Shown piece after piece: positions 1 to 8,281 of a DNA stretch of 44,327 bases (the first letter of the stretch is position 1; every line of letters starts with the position of its first letter). The translations under genes were made by a program, and so were the position numbers. The stretch spans positions 1-44,327 of the forward strand of contig DASWEE010000058.1 of assembly GCA_036394915.1 (NCBI GenBank). Direction: 5' to 3'. The notes under the pieces are model-generated. The model made no database searches. It worked only from the letters and a program-made list of their open reading frames with translations, and had not been told where the DNA came from. The stretch is from JACDER01 sp036394915. Its GTDB lineage: Bacteria; Actinomycetota; Thermoleophilia; Gaiellales; Gaiellaceae.

Positions 1-648
1 GACGCCGCTCCGAAGATCCTGTCGGAGATCCCCACCCGCCTCGGTGACTACGCCGCGCGGCTGCTGGCGAAGCGCGGCGTCGACATCCGCGTCTCGACGA
101 CACTCGAATCGGCCGAGCGGGACGCCGTCACGCTCTCGGGCAGCGACCGCATCCCCACGAGCACGCTGGTCTGGACGGCCGGTGTGCGCGCGAACCCGCT
201 GCTGGCCGACCTGGGCCTCCCGCTCGACGAGCAGAAGCGTGTCCGGGTCGACTCCACGCTGCGCGTCGAAGGGCGCGAGCACGTGTGGGCGCTCGGCGAC
301 TGCGCGGCCGTCCCCAACCTGGCGACGCCGGAGCATCCCGACCCACCGACGAGCCAGCACGCCCTCCGGCAGGCGCGGCGCCTGGCGAGGAACCTGGTGG
401 GCACCCCGCGTCCCTATCGCTTCCGCATGATCGGCCAGGTGGCGGTCCTCGGGCGCTACCGCGGAATCGCGGACGTCTTCGGGATCCCGATCCGCGGCTT
501 CGCCGGCTGGTGGATCACGCGCACGTATCACCTGTACCAGCTTCCGCTCCTGTCGAGGAAGCTCCGTGTCGTCGCGGACTGGACCGTGTCGCTCTTCTTC
601 CGGCGCGACATTGCCGAGCTCTCGATGCTCGAGGGACCCCGCCGATGA
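1..648 (+). CDS. ndh: NADH dehydrogenase type II (NDH-2), C-terminal part
   Basis: This is the 3' part of a gene whose 5' end lies outside the window; the frame is open from base 1. Type II NADH dehydrogenases are single-subunit FAD enzymes at the inner membrane face that pass electrons from NADH to quinone without pumping protons. Visible family signatures are the second dinucleotide-fold segment VWTAGVRANPLLADLG and the FAD-contacting VWALGDCAA, followed by a C-terminal stretch rich in aromatic and hydrophobic residues (GWWITRTYHLYQLPLL) that in this family docks to the membrane. The stop codon overlaps the next gene as ATGA, so the two are probably co-translated. The missing N-terminus should carry the first FAD-binding GxGxxG. 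A related FAD-dependent pyridine nucleotide oxidoreductase is the only realistic alternative. Confidence 0.88.
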   Translation, partial: DAAPKILSEIPTRLGDYAARLLAKRGVDIRVSTTLESAERDAVTLSGSDRIPTSTLVWTAGVRANPLLADLGLPLDEQKRVRVDSTLRVEGREHVWALGDCAAVPNLATPEHPDPPTSQHALRQARRLARNLVGTPRPYRFRMIGQVAVLGRYRGIADVFGIPIRGFAGWWITRTYHLYQLPLLSRKLRVVADWTVSLFFRRDIAELSMLEGPRR

Positions 649-1445
649 GCGAGCTCGCGCGCGCGGTCGAGTTCCAGCGCGTCTTCAGCGAGCGGCTGGT
701 CGAAGAGGTCGTGTCGGCGCCACACGGACGCGGACTGCTGACGCCGAGCCTGCCGCGCGTCTTCTACCTCAACCATCTCTCGGTCGACCTCGGCGCCGCG
801 GCCTCGGCTGACGAGCTGGTCGAGGAGGCCGAGGCCGTTCATGCCCCGGCCGGCCTCGCTCACCGCAAGATCGCGATCGACGACGAGCTCGGGGCGGCAG
901 TCGAACCTCGCTTCCGCGAGCTCGGCTGGAAGGTCGAGCGGCTACTCGTGATGCCGCACCTCGGCCCGACTCCCACTGTGGACACCTCCGCGGTCGACGA
1001 GGTCGACCCCCGAGAGCTCGAGCCGATCTGGACGGAGGGGATCCGCTCGAGCCCGGAGATCCAGGACGAGGAGGAGGTCCAGCAGCTCGTAACCGCGCAG
1101 CACCGGCGCCGGCAGGCCGTCCGTGTCCGGTACTTCGCCGCCCGCGTGGAGGGCCGGATCGCAAGCTACTGCGAGCTGTTCTCGGACGGGCGGACGGGGC
1201 AGATCGAGAGCGTGATGACACTGGAGCCGTCTCGCGGGCGCGGCCTCGCGACGGTCGTCGTCTCGCGAGCGCTCCACGAGTCGCAGCAGCTCCACGACTT
1301 CACGTTCCTGGTCGCGGACGCAGACGACTGGCCGAAGGAGCTCTACCGCAAGCTCGGCTTCGAGGAGCGCGGCAGCATCTGGGACTTCCTACGCCCCCCG
1401 CCGCGACGTGACGCAAAGGAAAGCGGCGGCGTATCCGTGGAGTGA
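645..1445 (+). CDS. GNAT-family N-acetyltransferase
   Basis: This is a 266-residue protein starting at an ATG that overlaps the NDH-2 stop codon (ATGA). The C-terminal half has the GNAT acetyl-CoA loop, seen as LEPSRGRGLATVVVSRAL, followed by the usual LYRKLGFEERG strand and helix near the end. The N-terminal half, about 120 residues, resembles the degenerate first domain of two-domain GNATs and shows no pyrophosphate loop. The substrate cannot be read from sequence. The gene sits between a respiratory flavoprotein and a small lipoprotein with overlaps on both sides (ATGA and GTGA), so it belongs to a small operon. Family is confident; substrate is unknown. Confidence 0.8.
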   Translation: MSELARAVEFQRVFSERLVEEVVSAPHGRGLLTPSLPRVFYLNHLSVDLGAAASADELVEEAEAVHAPAGLAHRKIAIDDELGAAVEPRFRELGWKVERLLVMPHLGPTPTVDTSAVDEVDPRELEPIWTEGIRSSPEIQDEEEVQQLVTAQHRRRQAVRVRYFAARVEGRIASYCELFSDGRTGQIESVMTLEPSRGRGLATVVVSRALHESQQLHDFTFLVADADDWPKELYRKLGFEERGSIWDFLRPPPRRDAKESGGVSVE

Positions 1446-1906
1446 AATACATCGTGTGCGGGCTCGCGGCGCTCGCGCTCCTCGGGTGCAGCCGGACCAT
1501 GAGCTCTGAAGCAGGCCCCGCTGAGGACCCGCCAAAGCGCGGAAGGATTGCGCCGCCACCGGCGTGGATCTCGGCTCGCACTTCCGGAGCTCACTGGTTG
1601 GCCTATTCAAGCTACTGCTGGAGCGCTCCCGGGACCCAGATGTGTGCCGACTTCGCCGCTCCGTCCTGCGCGGATGACCGCATCCCGAAGATCGACCTTC
1701 GCCGCGGCGAGCTGGTGCGGTTCCATCTCGGCTTCGACCCGACAGAGGTTTCGATCGCCTTCGGAAAGTCGAAACCGAAGCAGCTCTCCTCGAGCCGTCG
1801 GCCAGGGTCGCGCGTCATCCACGAGGGAGTGATGTTGCTCTTCACGCACGGCAGAGGCGGCGACGCGAGCTACGTCGCCTGCCTGCAGTTCACTGGAGCG
1901 ACCTGA
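1442..1906 (+). CDS. small putative lipoprotein, unknown function
   Basis: The 154-residue product starts at a GTG overlapping the previous stop codon by four bases. It begins with a lysine, a hydrophobic stretch and a lipobox ALLGC, so it is probably exported and lipid-anchored at Cys16. The mature part contains several cysteines and tryptophans but no family I recognise. Its wording is less GC-rich than its neighbours (for example around 1741-1800), which may indicate recent acquisition or weak selection. Its last 17 bases overlap the convergent ligD gene. No function is assigned. Confidence 0.6.
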   Translation: MKYIVCGLAALALLGCSRTMSSEAGPAEDPPKRGRIAPPPAWISARTSGAHWLAYSSYCWSAPGTQMCADFAAPSCADDRIPKIDLRRGELVRFHLGFDPTEVSIAFGKSKPKQLSSSRRPGSRVIHEGVMLLFTHGRGGDASYVACLQFTGAT

Positions 1907-4232
1907 GCGCCGCCCCGAGCGACTGCTTCGTCGTCAGCACGCCCTCGAACAGGTCGCCGTACTCTTGCACGCGCGTGAGCATCAGGTCCATCGTGAATTC
2001 GGCCGGGTCGAGCTTCTCGTTCACCTCGTCCCACCGCAGCGGCGTCGAGACCGGCGCGCCCTCCTTCGGCCGCACCGAGTAAACGGACGCGATCGTCTTC
2101 CCCGCGCCGTTCTGGTTCGAGTCGATCAGGACGCCCCTCCGCTTCGCCTTCGACCACTCGGTCGTCACGAGCCCTCGGTGCGTCCGCGCGAGCGCGCGGG
2201 CGACGATCTCCGAGAACTCCCGCGTCTTCGCGTACGTGTGCCGGCGCGCGATCGGGACGAGCACGTGGATCCCGTCGGCGCCGCTCGTCTTCGGAAAGCT
2301 CTCGAGCCCGAGCCCGTCGAGCGCCTGCTTGAGGAGCAGCGCCACCTCGGCCGTCTCCGGGAAGCCGACGTCGTCCGAGGGATCGAGGTCGAACAGGACC
2401 CAGTCGGGGCGCTCGGGGTTGTCGACGCGCGAGTACCACGTGTTCATATCGATGCAGCCCATGTTCACCATCCACAAGAGCGCCAGCTCGTCGTTGACGA
2501 GCGGGTAGCGGATCGTCCGCTTCTGCCGTGACTCCCGAGACGTAGTCCGGAACGACCTCGTCTCGATCCAGCTCGGCATGTGCTTCGGCGCGTCTTTCTG
2601 GAAGAAGAACTTGCCCTCCCAGCCGTCGGGGTAGCGCTTCATCGTGAACGGGCGGTCCTTCAGGTGCGGGACGAGCACCGGCGCGACCGCCCGGTAGTAC
2701 GAGAGCAGGTCGCCCTTCGTGATCCCCTCCTCGGGCCAGAACGGCTTGTCGAGATTGGAGAGCTTGAGCACGCGGCGGCCCTTGCGAATTTCCGGCTCGA
2801 TCGGAGTCGCCGTCTCGCGCACGACCTCCTCGGCCCCCTTGTCCTCGCGCAGCCCCTTGTAGACAGGCGCCCGCAGATGGCCGTCGTGCGTCCACTCGGC
2901 GAACTCGACCTGGGCCACGAGCTTCGGGCTGACCCAGACGACGTCGCCCTTCCGCACCTTCGGCATCTTCGGGACGGCCTTGAACGGCGTCGTCTTCCGC
3001 TCGAGCGGCTTCAGCTTCTTGAGCAGCCGCGCGATCTCGGCCTCGTTGAAGCCCGTGCCCACGTTCCCCGCGTAGACGAGCTCGTCACCCTGCCGGTACC
3101 CGAGCACGAGCGACCCGAACGCGTTCGAGCGCCGGCCTTGGCCCTTCGTATAGCCGGCGATCACGAACTCCTGGTCGCCGTGCACCTTGATCTTCAGCCA
3201 GTCGCGCGAGCGTCTCCCGGTCGCGTAGCGGGAGCCGACCCGTTTCGCGATTACTCCTTCCAGGCCCTGCTCGTTCGCCGCTGCGAGCAAGGCGCGCCCG
3301 TCGTCGAAGAACTCCGAGAGCCGCACCGTCTTGTTTCGCTTGTCGAGCAGCTCCTCGAGGCGCTCGCGCCGTTCCTCGATCGGCAGGTCGACCAGCGGCT
3401 CCCCGTCGAGCTCGAGCAGATCGAAGACGTAGTAGACGAGCGGCGTTCCGGGCTTGCCCTGTTGCATCGCGGAGAAGCTCGACTTGCCGTTCTCGTCGAG
3501 GGCGCAGACCTCGCCGTCGAGCACGCAATCGGGCGTCTTGATCGCCTTCGAGATCTCCTTCGCCACGACCTCGAAGCGGCTTGTGAGGTCGTTTCCCTTG
3601 CGGCTCTTCAGCGCGACGTCGCCCCCGGACACGTACGCGATCGCGCGGTAGCCGTCCCACTTGACCTCGAACACCCAGTCCTCGCCGCGCGGGACGTCCT
3701 CGACCAGCGTCGCGAGCATCGGCGCGTACTCCCACTGCTTCCGCGGCTCCCGCATCGTGTCGTCGCGCTTGCGGATGATCAGCCAATTCTTCTCGTCACC
3801 GGAGAGCTTCGCGGGCACGAGCGCCCAGGTTCCGTCGAGCCGGTCGCCGTGGAGCCGGACGGTGAGGCCACCGTCCTTCTTCTCCTCCACGAGCTCGTAC
3901 GTCCCCCGGTCCCAGATGTCGACCTGCCCGGCCCCGTACTGCCCCTTGGGGATCTCGCCCTCGAAGGTCGCGTACTCGAGCGGGTGATCCTCGACGTGGA
4001 CGGCGAGCCGCTGGGCGCCGGGCTCGAGCGGCACCCCTTTCGGCACCGCCCAGCTTGCGAGCACGCCGTCGCGCTCGAGCCGGAAGTCGTAGTGGAGCCG
4101 CCGAGCGTCGTGCCGTTGAACCACAAAGGTAGGCACGCGCCCAGCCTCCGGCTGGGCGCTAGGGGTGGAGGGTTCGGGGGTCTTCTTGGGGTTCCTTTTG
4201 CGCCGGTACTCGCCGAGCCGATCCTTGCTCAC
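1890..4232 (-). CDS. ligD: multifunctional ATP-dependent DNA ligase LigD (PE-ligase-polymerase)
   Basis: The 780-residue protein joins double-strand breaks together with Ku in bacterial non-homologous end joining. Domains run 3'-phosphoesterase (about 35-155, with RHDARRLHYDFRLE and HVEDHPLEY), then ATP-dependent ligase (about 165-470, nucleophile K191 in EVKWDGYRAIAY), then primase-polymerase (about 485-770, with the acidic pair in VLFDLDPSDD and TMKRYPDGWEGKFFFQK). This PE-Lig-Pol order is the one known from Pseudomonas; mycobacterial LigD is Pol-PE-Lig. The start is a GTG overlapping the ku stop as GTGA, so ku and ligD are translationally coupled. The 3' end overlaps the convergent lipoprotein gene by 17 bp. 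All three catalytic modules look intact. Confidence 0.95.
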   Translation of the reverse strand: MSKDRLGEYRRKRNPKKTPEPSTPSAQPEAGRVPTFVVQRHDARRLHYDFRLERDGVLASWAVPKGVPLEPGAQRLAVHVEDHPLEYATFEGEIPKGQYGAGQVDIWDRGTYELVEEKKDGGLTVRLHGDRLDGTWALVPAKLSGDEKNWLIIRKRDDTMREPRKQWEYAPMLATLVEDVPRGEDWVFEVKWDGYRAIAYVSGGDVALKSRKGNDLTSRFEVVAKEISKAIKTPDCVLDGEVCALDENGKSSFSAMQQGKPGTPLVYYVFDLLELDGEPLVDLPIEERRERLEELLDKRNKTVRLSEFFDDGRALLAAANEQGLEGVIAKRVGSRYATGRRSRDWLKIKVHGDQEFVIAGYTKGQGRRSNAFGSLVLGYRQGDELVYAGNVGTGFNEAEIARLLKKLKPLERKTTPFKAVPKMPKVRKGDVVWVSPKLVAQVEFAEWTHDGHLRAPVYKGLREDKGAEEVVRETATPIEPEIRKGRRVLKLSNLDKPFWPEEGITKGDLLSYYRAVAPVLVPHLKDRPFTMKRYPDGWEGKFFFQKDAPKHMPSWIETRSFRTTSRESRQKRTIRYPLVNDELALLWMVNMGCIDMNTWYSRVDNPERPDWVLFDLDPSDDVGFPETAEVALLLKQALDGLGLESFPKTSGADGIHVLVPIARRHTYAKTREFSEIVARALARTHRGLVTTEWSKAKRRGVLIDSNQNGAGKTIASVYSVRPKEGAPVSTPLRWDEVNEKLDPAEFTMDLMLTRVQEYGDLFEGVLTTKQSLGAALRSLQ

Positions 4233-5056
4233 GAAGCCTTTCTAGCGCGCGAGCGCCCGCTCGCGCGCGGAGCCTCCTTCCGCTTGCTCTGCTTGACCGA
4301 CTCGCGGAGGGCCGCCATCAGGTCGATAACCTCGCCCTTTTCCTCCGGCTCGGGCTCGGGAAGCTTCTTCCCCTTCGCCTTGTCGCGGATGAGCTTGAGC
4401 AGCTCCTTGCGGTAGTCGTCGTCGTACTTGTCCGGCTTGAACGACGCGCTCAGGCTCTCGACCAGCGACTTCGCCATCTCGATCTCTTCCTTGCGTACCG
4501 AGGCCTTGCGCCCGTCCTCGCGCTTCTCGAGGCGCTCGGGATTGCGAACCTCGTCGGCGTAGTACATCGTCTCGAGCACGAGCGTCCCGTCGTACGCGCG
4601 CAGGCAGGCGAGGTGCTCCTTCTTCCGGATCACGACCTTCGCGATCGCGACCTTCTCCGTGTCCTCGAGCGCGCGCACGAGCAACCGGTACGGCTTCTCG
4701 GCACCCTCCTGCGGCAGGAGGTAGTAGGCCTGCCGGAACAGGATCGGGTCGATCTCGTCGAGGTCGACGAAGTCGCAAATGTCGATCGAGCGCGTGAGCT
4801 CGACGTCGACGCGGTCGAAGTCCTCCTCGGTCAGCGGGACGTATCGCCCCTTCTCGAGCTCGAACGCGCGCACGATGTCTTCGTCGTCGACGTGCTTGCC
4901 GGTGTCCTTGCGAACCTTGTCGTACCCGATCGGGACGAGATCGTCCTTGTGGACAAAGTGGAAGCGCAGCTCCTTCGACTCGGTCGCCGAGAACATGCGA
5001 ACGGGCACGCTCACCAGCCCGAAGTTGATCGTGCCGCTCCAGATCGGTCGTGGCAT
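4229..5056 (-). CDS. ku: Ku-family DNA end-binding protein
   Basis: This 275-residue bacterial Ku forms a homodimeric ring that threads onto DNA ends and recruits LigD. I chose the ATG at 5056 because family members begin with this MxRPIWSGTINFGLVSVPV pattern; an upstream in-frame start at 5113 would add 19 unconserved residues and would run through the divergent gene's leader. The core beta-barrel region extends to about residue 230 (DKYDDDYRKELLKLIRDKA). The remaining tail is lysine- and arginine-rich (SKRKEAPRASGRSRARKAS), as in Ku proteins whose basic C-terminus aids DNA binding. The stop codon overlaps ligD by four bases, so the pair forms one NHEJ operon. Confidence 0.95.
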   Translation of the reverse strand: MPRPIWSGTINFGLVSVPVRMFSATESKELRFHFVHKDDLVPIGYDKVRKDTGKHVDDEDIVRAFELEKGRYVPLTEEDFDRVDVELTRSIDICDFVDLDEIDPILFRQAYYLLPQEGAEKPYRLLVRALEDTEKVAIAKVVIRKKEHLACLRAYDGTLVLETMYYADEVRNPERLEKREDGRKASVRKEEIEMAKSLVESLSASFKPDKYDDDYRKELLKLIRDKAKGKKLPEPEPEEKGEVIDLMAALRESVKQSKRKEAPRASGRSRARKAS

Positions 5057-5120
5057 AGGGTTGAAATACCCGTTCGAAGCCGTGGAAAACGTTGTGAACA
5101 CCCCTGTGAACATTGTGGAA
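5056..5120. promoter_or_regulatory. divergent ku / hydroxy-acid dehydrogenase control region with direct repeat
   Basis: Only about 25 bp separate the two divergent starts. On the plus strand a TAGGGT (5056-5061) fits a -10 box placed about 20 bp upstream of the GTG at 5082. The octamer TGTGAACA occurs twice (5093-5100 and 5105-5112) with a 12-bp period, and GTGGAA flanks the pair at 5082 and 5115. These repeats fall inside the first codons if translation starts at 5082. They could form an operator or a simple codon repeat; the sequence alone does not decide. Confidence 0.3.
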
Positions 5121-6143
5121 TACGAACGCCTGGCCGAGGAGAAGCTCGATCCGGGCGCGTTCGGCTATTTCGCAGGCGGGGCGGGGGACGAGATCACGTT
5201 GCGCGCGAACGTGGAGGCGTTCCAGCGGCTCGGGCTGCGCCCACGCGTGCTCGCCGACGTGTCGGGGGTCACGACCTCGACGACCGTTCTCGGCACCGAG
5301 GTCTCGATGCCTCTACTGGTCGCGCCTGTCGCCTTTCAACGACTCGCGCACCCGGACGGGGAGCTTGCAACTGCACGGGCCGCGGCTGGAGCCGGAACCA
5401 TCTTCTGCCTCTCGACCGTCGCGAGCGCGAGCCCTGCGGAGATCGCGGAGGCGGCTCCTGACGGCGTCCGCTGGTTTCAGCTCTACGTGTTCAAGGACCG
5501 CGGATTCACACGCGAGCTTCTCGCGCGGGCCGCCGCGGCCGGCTTCTCGGCCGTGCTGCTGACGGCGGACACTCCCCACCTCGGCCGGCGCGAGCGCGAT
5601 CATCGCACCGGGTTCCGGATCCCGTCCGAGCTCGTACCCAGCCTTGGCGGGCACAACCTGCTGACACCCGAGGAGACCTTCGCGTCGATGGCCGACGACC
5701 TCTCCTGGCGGGACGTGGAGAGATTCGCATCGATCAGCGGATTGCCCGTCCTCGTCAAGGGGGTCCTCACCGCCGAGGACGCGCGGCTCGCGTGCGAGAG
5801 CGGCGCGGCCGGCGTCGTGGTCTCGAACCACGGCGGCCGCCAGCTCGATGGAGTTCCCGCGACGATCGACGTGCTGCCGGAGGTGGTCGAGACGGTCGCC
5901 GCGCGAGTTCCCGTCCTCATCGATGGGGGCATCCGCCGCGGAACAGACATCGTCAAGGCGCTCGCGCTAGGGGCGCAGGCTGTGCTCGCGGGCCGTCCGT
6001 TCATCTGGGGCCTGGCGGTCGGCGGCGAGGACGGCGTCTCCGGCGTTTTCGAGCTTCTGCGCGCAGAGCTCGAGCTTGCGCTGGGGCTCCTCGGCTGCCG
6101 CTCACCGGCCAAGATCACGCCGGCGCACGTCAGCCGTCTCTGA
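5082..6143 (+). CDS. FMN-dependent alpha-hydroxy-acid dehydrogenase (lactate dehydrogenase/oxidase type)
   Basis: The roughly 353-residue TIM-barrel flavoenzyme oxidises a 2-hydroxy acid such as L-lactate or glycolate to the 2-oxo acid. Seen here are the entry motif GYFAGGAGDE, the FMN segment PLLVAPVAFQRLAHPDGE, WFQLYVFKDR, the catalytic base and FMN contacts in VVSNHGGRQLDG, and the phosphate-binding VLIDGGIRRGTD with LAGRPFIWGL. Four in-frame GTG codons (5082, 5094, 5106, 5115) could start it. I use 5082 because homologues usually keep a few residues before the PVNxxEYE segment; 5106 is the main alternative. It is divergent from ku and its end overlaps the convergent beta-propeller gene by 14 bp. 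Exact substrate and dehydrogenase versus oxidase activity are not resolvable. Confidence 0.88.
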   Translation: MENVVNTPVNIVEYERLAEEKLDPGAFGYFAGGAGDEITLRANVEAFQRLGLRPRVLADVSGVTTSTTVLGTEVSMPLLVAPVAFQRLAHPDGELATARAAAGAGTIFCLSTVASASPAEIAEAAPDGVRWFQLYVFKDRGFTRELLARAAAAGFSAVLLTADTPHLGRRERDHRTGFRIPSELVPSLGGHNLLTPEETFASMADDLSWRDVERFASISGLPVLVKGVLTAEDARLACESGAAGVVVSNHGGRQLDGVPATIDVLPEVVETVAARVPVLIDGGIRRGTDIVKALALGAQAVLAGRPFIWGLAVGGEDGVSGVFELLRAELELALGLLGCRSPAKITPAHVSRL

Positions 6144-7326
6144 AGACCATGATGCTGCCCGAATAGCAGGCGACCCAGACCGTCCTCGTGGGCGCGTCGT
6201 ACGTGATCCCGATCGGGTTGGCGTTCGTCCCGACCGTCTGGATCACCGACATGTCGCCCGTTCGCACCTTGCTCACGGTGTTCGACTCGTAGTTCACGAC
6301 GTAGAGCGCCTTCCCGTCAGGCGAGATCGTCATGCTCCGCGGAGCGCTCCCGGTCGAGGCCTTCCTGACGACGGCGCCGCGGCGAAGGTCGATCTTGGCG
6401 ACGGTTCCCTCCGAGTTCAGGGTTGCATACAGCCAGCGCCCCTTTGGCGAGATGACGAGATGGCGTGGGCCCGCGCCGACGCCGTACAGCCACGAGACCT
6501 TCCACCGCTGCAGATTGAGCCTGGCGATATTCGAGGACCCCATCACCGCGATGTAGGCCGTGTGTCCCGACGGCCCGATGACGATTCCCCGCGGATACGG
6601 GCCCAGCGAGATCCGCTTGACCTGCCTCCCGAGCCTCGTGCTGACGACGCTCAGGTCGTATCCGCACCAATTCGTGACGAGCACGAAGCGGCCGTCCGGT
6701 GTGACCGCGACGTACTTCGGGACGGCCCCGACTTCGATCGCGTCGTCGATCTTCAGCTTGGAAACGTCGATCCGGTACACGAAGCTCGGGCCGTACTGGC
6801 CTGGGTAGCAGGTGCCGGTTCCCTCACCGCCGAAGCCGGCTCCGTACATCGAGTAGTTGGAGACGTACGCGTACCGGCTGTCCGGCGTGACGGCGAGCTC
6901 GACCGGCGCTCCGCGCGAGGTTCCGGGATGCCCGCGAACTCCGAACCGGGCGAGATTGACCGCGTCCGAGATCGTCTTGACGAGGCGGAGCCGGCGGTCG
7001 CTGTAGACCGTGATGGTGTGCTGGTACATCATGTTCTGGGCGAAGACGAGCCCGTGCTGCGAGGCCACGACCGACTTCGGCGAGATCCGCCCGCCGATCG
7101 TCTTCACGAACCGGAGTCGCGTTTTCGAGCTGGGAGGCAGGCTCCGAATGCGAACCGCCCGTGGACGCTCGGCCGCGCGCTCGTGGTGAGGGCGAGCCGA
7201 AGCCTGGGACCGTCCACCCATCCCGACCGCGATTCCGGCAGTAAGGCCGGCTGCCGCGGCGACCAGCAGAACGGCGAGGGCTGCGGCGACCTTTCCCCGC
7301 CGGATCCGCCGTTGCTTCACGGACAC
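6130..7326 (-). CDS. YVTN-type beta-propeller protein, membrane-anchored
   Basis: The 398-residue protein has a basic N-terminus and one hydrophobic helix (about 13-35, KVAAALAVLLVAAAAGLTAG), so it is probably secreted or anchored facing outward. The rest is built of about 40-residue repeats carrying the YVTN signature, for example YVSNYS, VTPDGRFVLVTN, ISPKGRWLYATLN and ISPDGKALYVVNYESNTV. In this superfamily the repeats form a 7- or 8-bladed propeller; ligand and role vary and are unknown here. Start codon is GTG at 7326 (a second in-frame GTG lies two codons on). It lies 10 bp after accA and is probably the last gene of the fatty-acid operon, with no obvious functional link. Confidence 0.75.
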   Translation of the reverse strand: MSVKQRRIRRGKVAAALAVLLVAAAAGLTAGIAVGMGGRSQASARPHHERAAERPRAVRIRSLPPSSKTRLRFVKTIGGRISPKSVVASQHGLVFAQNMMYQHTITVYSDRRLRLVKTISDAVNLARFGVRGHPGTSRGAPVELAVTPDSRYAYVSNYSMYGAGFGGEGTGTCYPGQYGPSFVYRIDVSKLKIDDAIEVGAVPKYVAVTPDGRFVLVTNWCGYDLSVVSTRLGRQVKRISLGPYPRGIVIGPSGHTAYIAVMGSSNIARLNLQRWKVSWLYGVGAGPRHLVISPKGRWLYATLNSEGTVAKIDLRRGAVVRKASTGSAPRSMTISPDGKALYVVNYESNTVSKVRTGDMSVIQTVGTNANPIGITYDAPTRTVWVACYSGSIMVFRDG

Positions 7327-7336
7327 ACGGCCGAGG

Positions 7337-8281
7337 TTAGGTGGCCAGTGCCTTCACGGCGCCGATCGCCCTGAACTTCGCACGGCGTAGCTTGCGTAGC
7401 TCGTCGCCCGGAACGTTCTCCAGCTCGTCGAGGGCCGTCTCCAGCGCAGCCCCGAGCAGAGTCGCCGCCTCGTCGTGATCCGTGTGCGCTCCTCCAGGCG
7501 GCTCGGGGACGATCCCGTCGATGACGCCGAGCTCGAGGCAGTGGAGGGCGTCGGGCTTGAATGCCGCCGCCGCCTTCATCTTCTCCCCGGCATCGCGCCA
7601 GAGAATCGCCGCGCAGCCCTCCGGGGAGATAACCGTGTAGATCGCGTTCTCCTGCATGAGCACTCGATCCGCGAGCGCGGTCGCGATCGCTCCGCCGGAT
7701 CCGCCTTCCCCGATCACGCAGGCGACGATCGGCACCTTTAACCGAGCCATCAGCGCTTGCGAGCGCGCGATCGCGCCGCCCTGGCCGTGCTGCTCGGCGG
7801 CGACGCCCGGGTACGCGCCGGGAATGTCGATGAGCGAGATGATCGGAAAGCCGTGCCGGTCGGCGAGCTCCATCACGCGCATCGCCTTCCGGTAGCCCTC
7901 GGGGTACGCCATCCCGAAGTTGCGCCGGGTCCGCTCCTTGACGTCCCGGCCCTTCTGATTTCCGATCAGCGCGATCGACTTGCCGTCGAAGCGGCCGAGC
8001 CCGGTGACGATCGCGGCGTCGTCCGCCCGAAACCGGTCGCCGTGGAGCTCGACCCAGTCCTCGATCAGCCGCTCGACGTAGTCCATCGTGTAGGGACGGT
8101 CCTCGTCCCGCGCGAGCTCGACCTTCTCCCAGATCTCCTCGCCGGTCGGCTCGGCGGCGACACGCTCGAGCTGCTCCTGGAGCCGCTTGAGCTCGCCGGA
8201 GAGGCGCGCCCCGCCGAGCAGGCGCAGGCGGCTGAGCCGGCTCAGATGCTCCCGCAGCCGGAGCTCGGCCTCACCCGGCAT
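7337..8281 (-). CDS. accA: acetyl-CoA carboxylase carboxyltransferase subunit alpha
   Basis: The 314-residue AccA is the alpha subunit of the carboxyltransferase that moves carboxylate from carboxybiotin to acetyl-CoA, giving malonyl-CoA for fatty-acid synthesis. Crotonase-fold signatures include ALIGNQKGRDVKERTRRNFG, the oxyanion-loop segment GAYPGVAAEQHGQGGAIA and IGEGGSGGAIATALADRVLM. Length is normal for the family. The ATG at 8281 lies 11 bases inside the accD end, so the two subunits are coupled in expression, which fits the alpha2-beta2 complex. No biotin carrier (accB) or biotin carboxylase (accC) gene is in the window. Confidence 0.95.
   Translation of the reverse strand: MPGEAELRLREHLSRLSRLRLLGGARLSGELKRLQEQLERVAAEPTGEEIWEKVELARDEDRPYTMDYVERLIEDWVELHGDRFRADDAAIVTGLGRFDGKSIALIGNQKGRDVKERTRRNFGMAYPEGYRKAMRVMELADRHGFPIISLIDIPGAYPGVAAEQHGQGGAIARSQALMARLKVPIVACVIGEGGSGGAIATALADRVLMQENAIYTVISPEGCAAILWRDAGEKMKAAAAFKPDALHCLELGVIDGIVPEPPGGAHTDHDEAATLLGAALETALDELENVPGDELRKLRRAKFRAIGAVKALAT

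Noticed and set aside
2580..4415. 611-codon open frame on the plus strand opposite ligD
   Set aside because: It is a mirror of ligD codon bias (rich in Arg, Leu, Val, Glu, His) with no domain, and ligD has three intact catalytic domains on the other strand.
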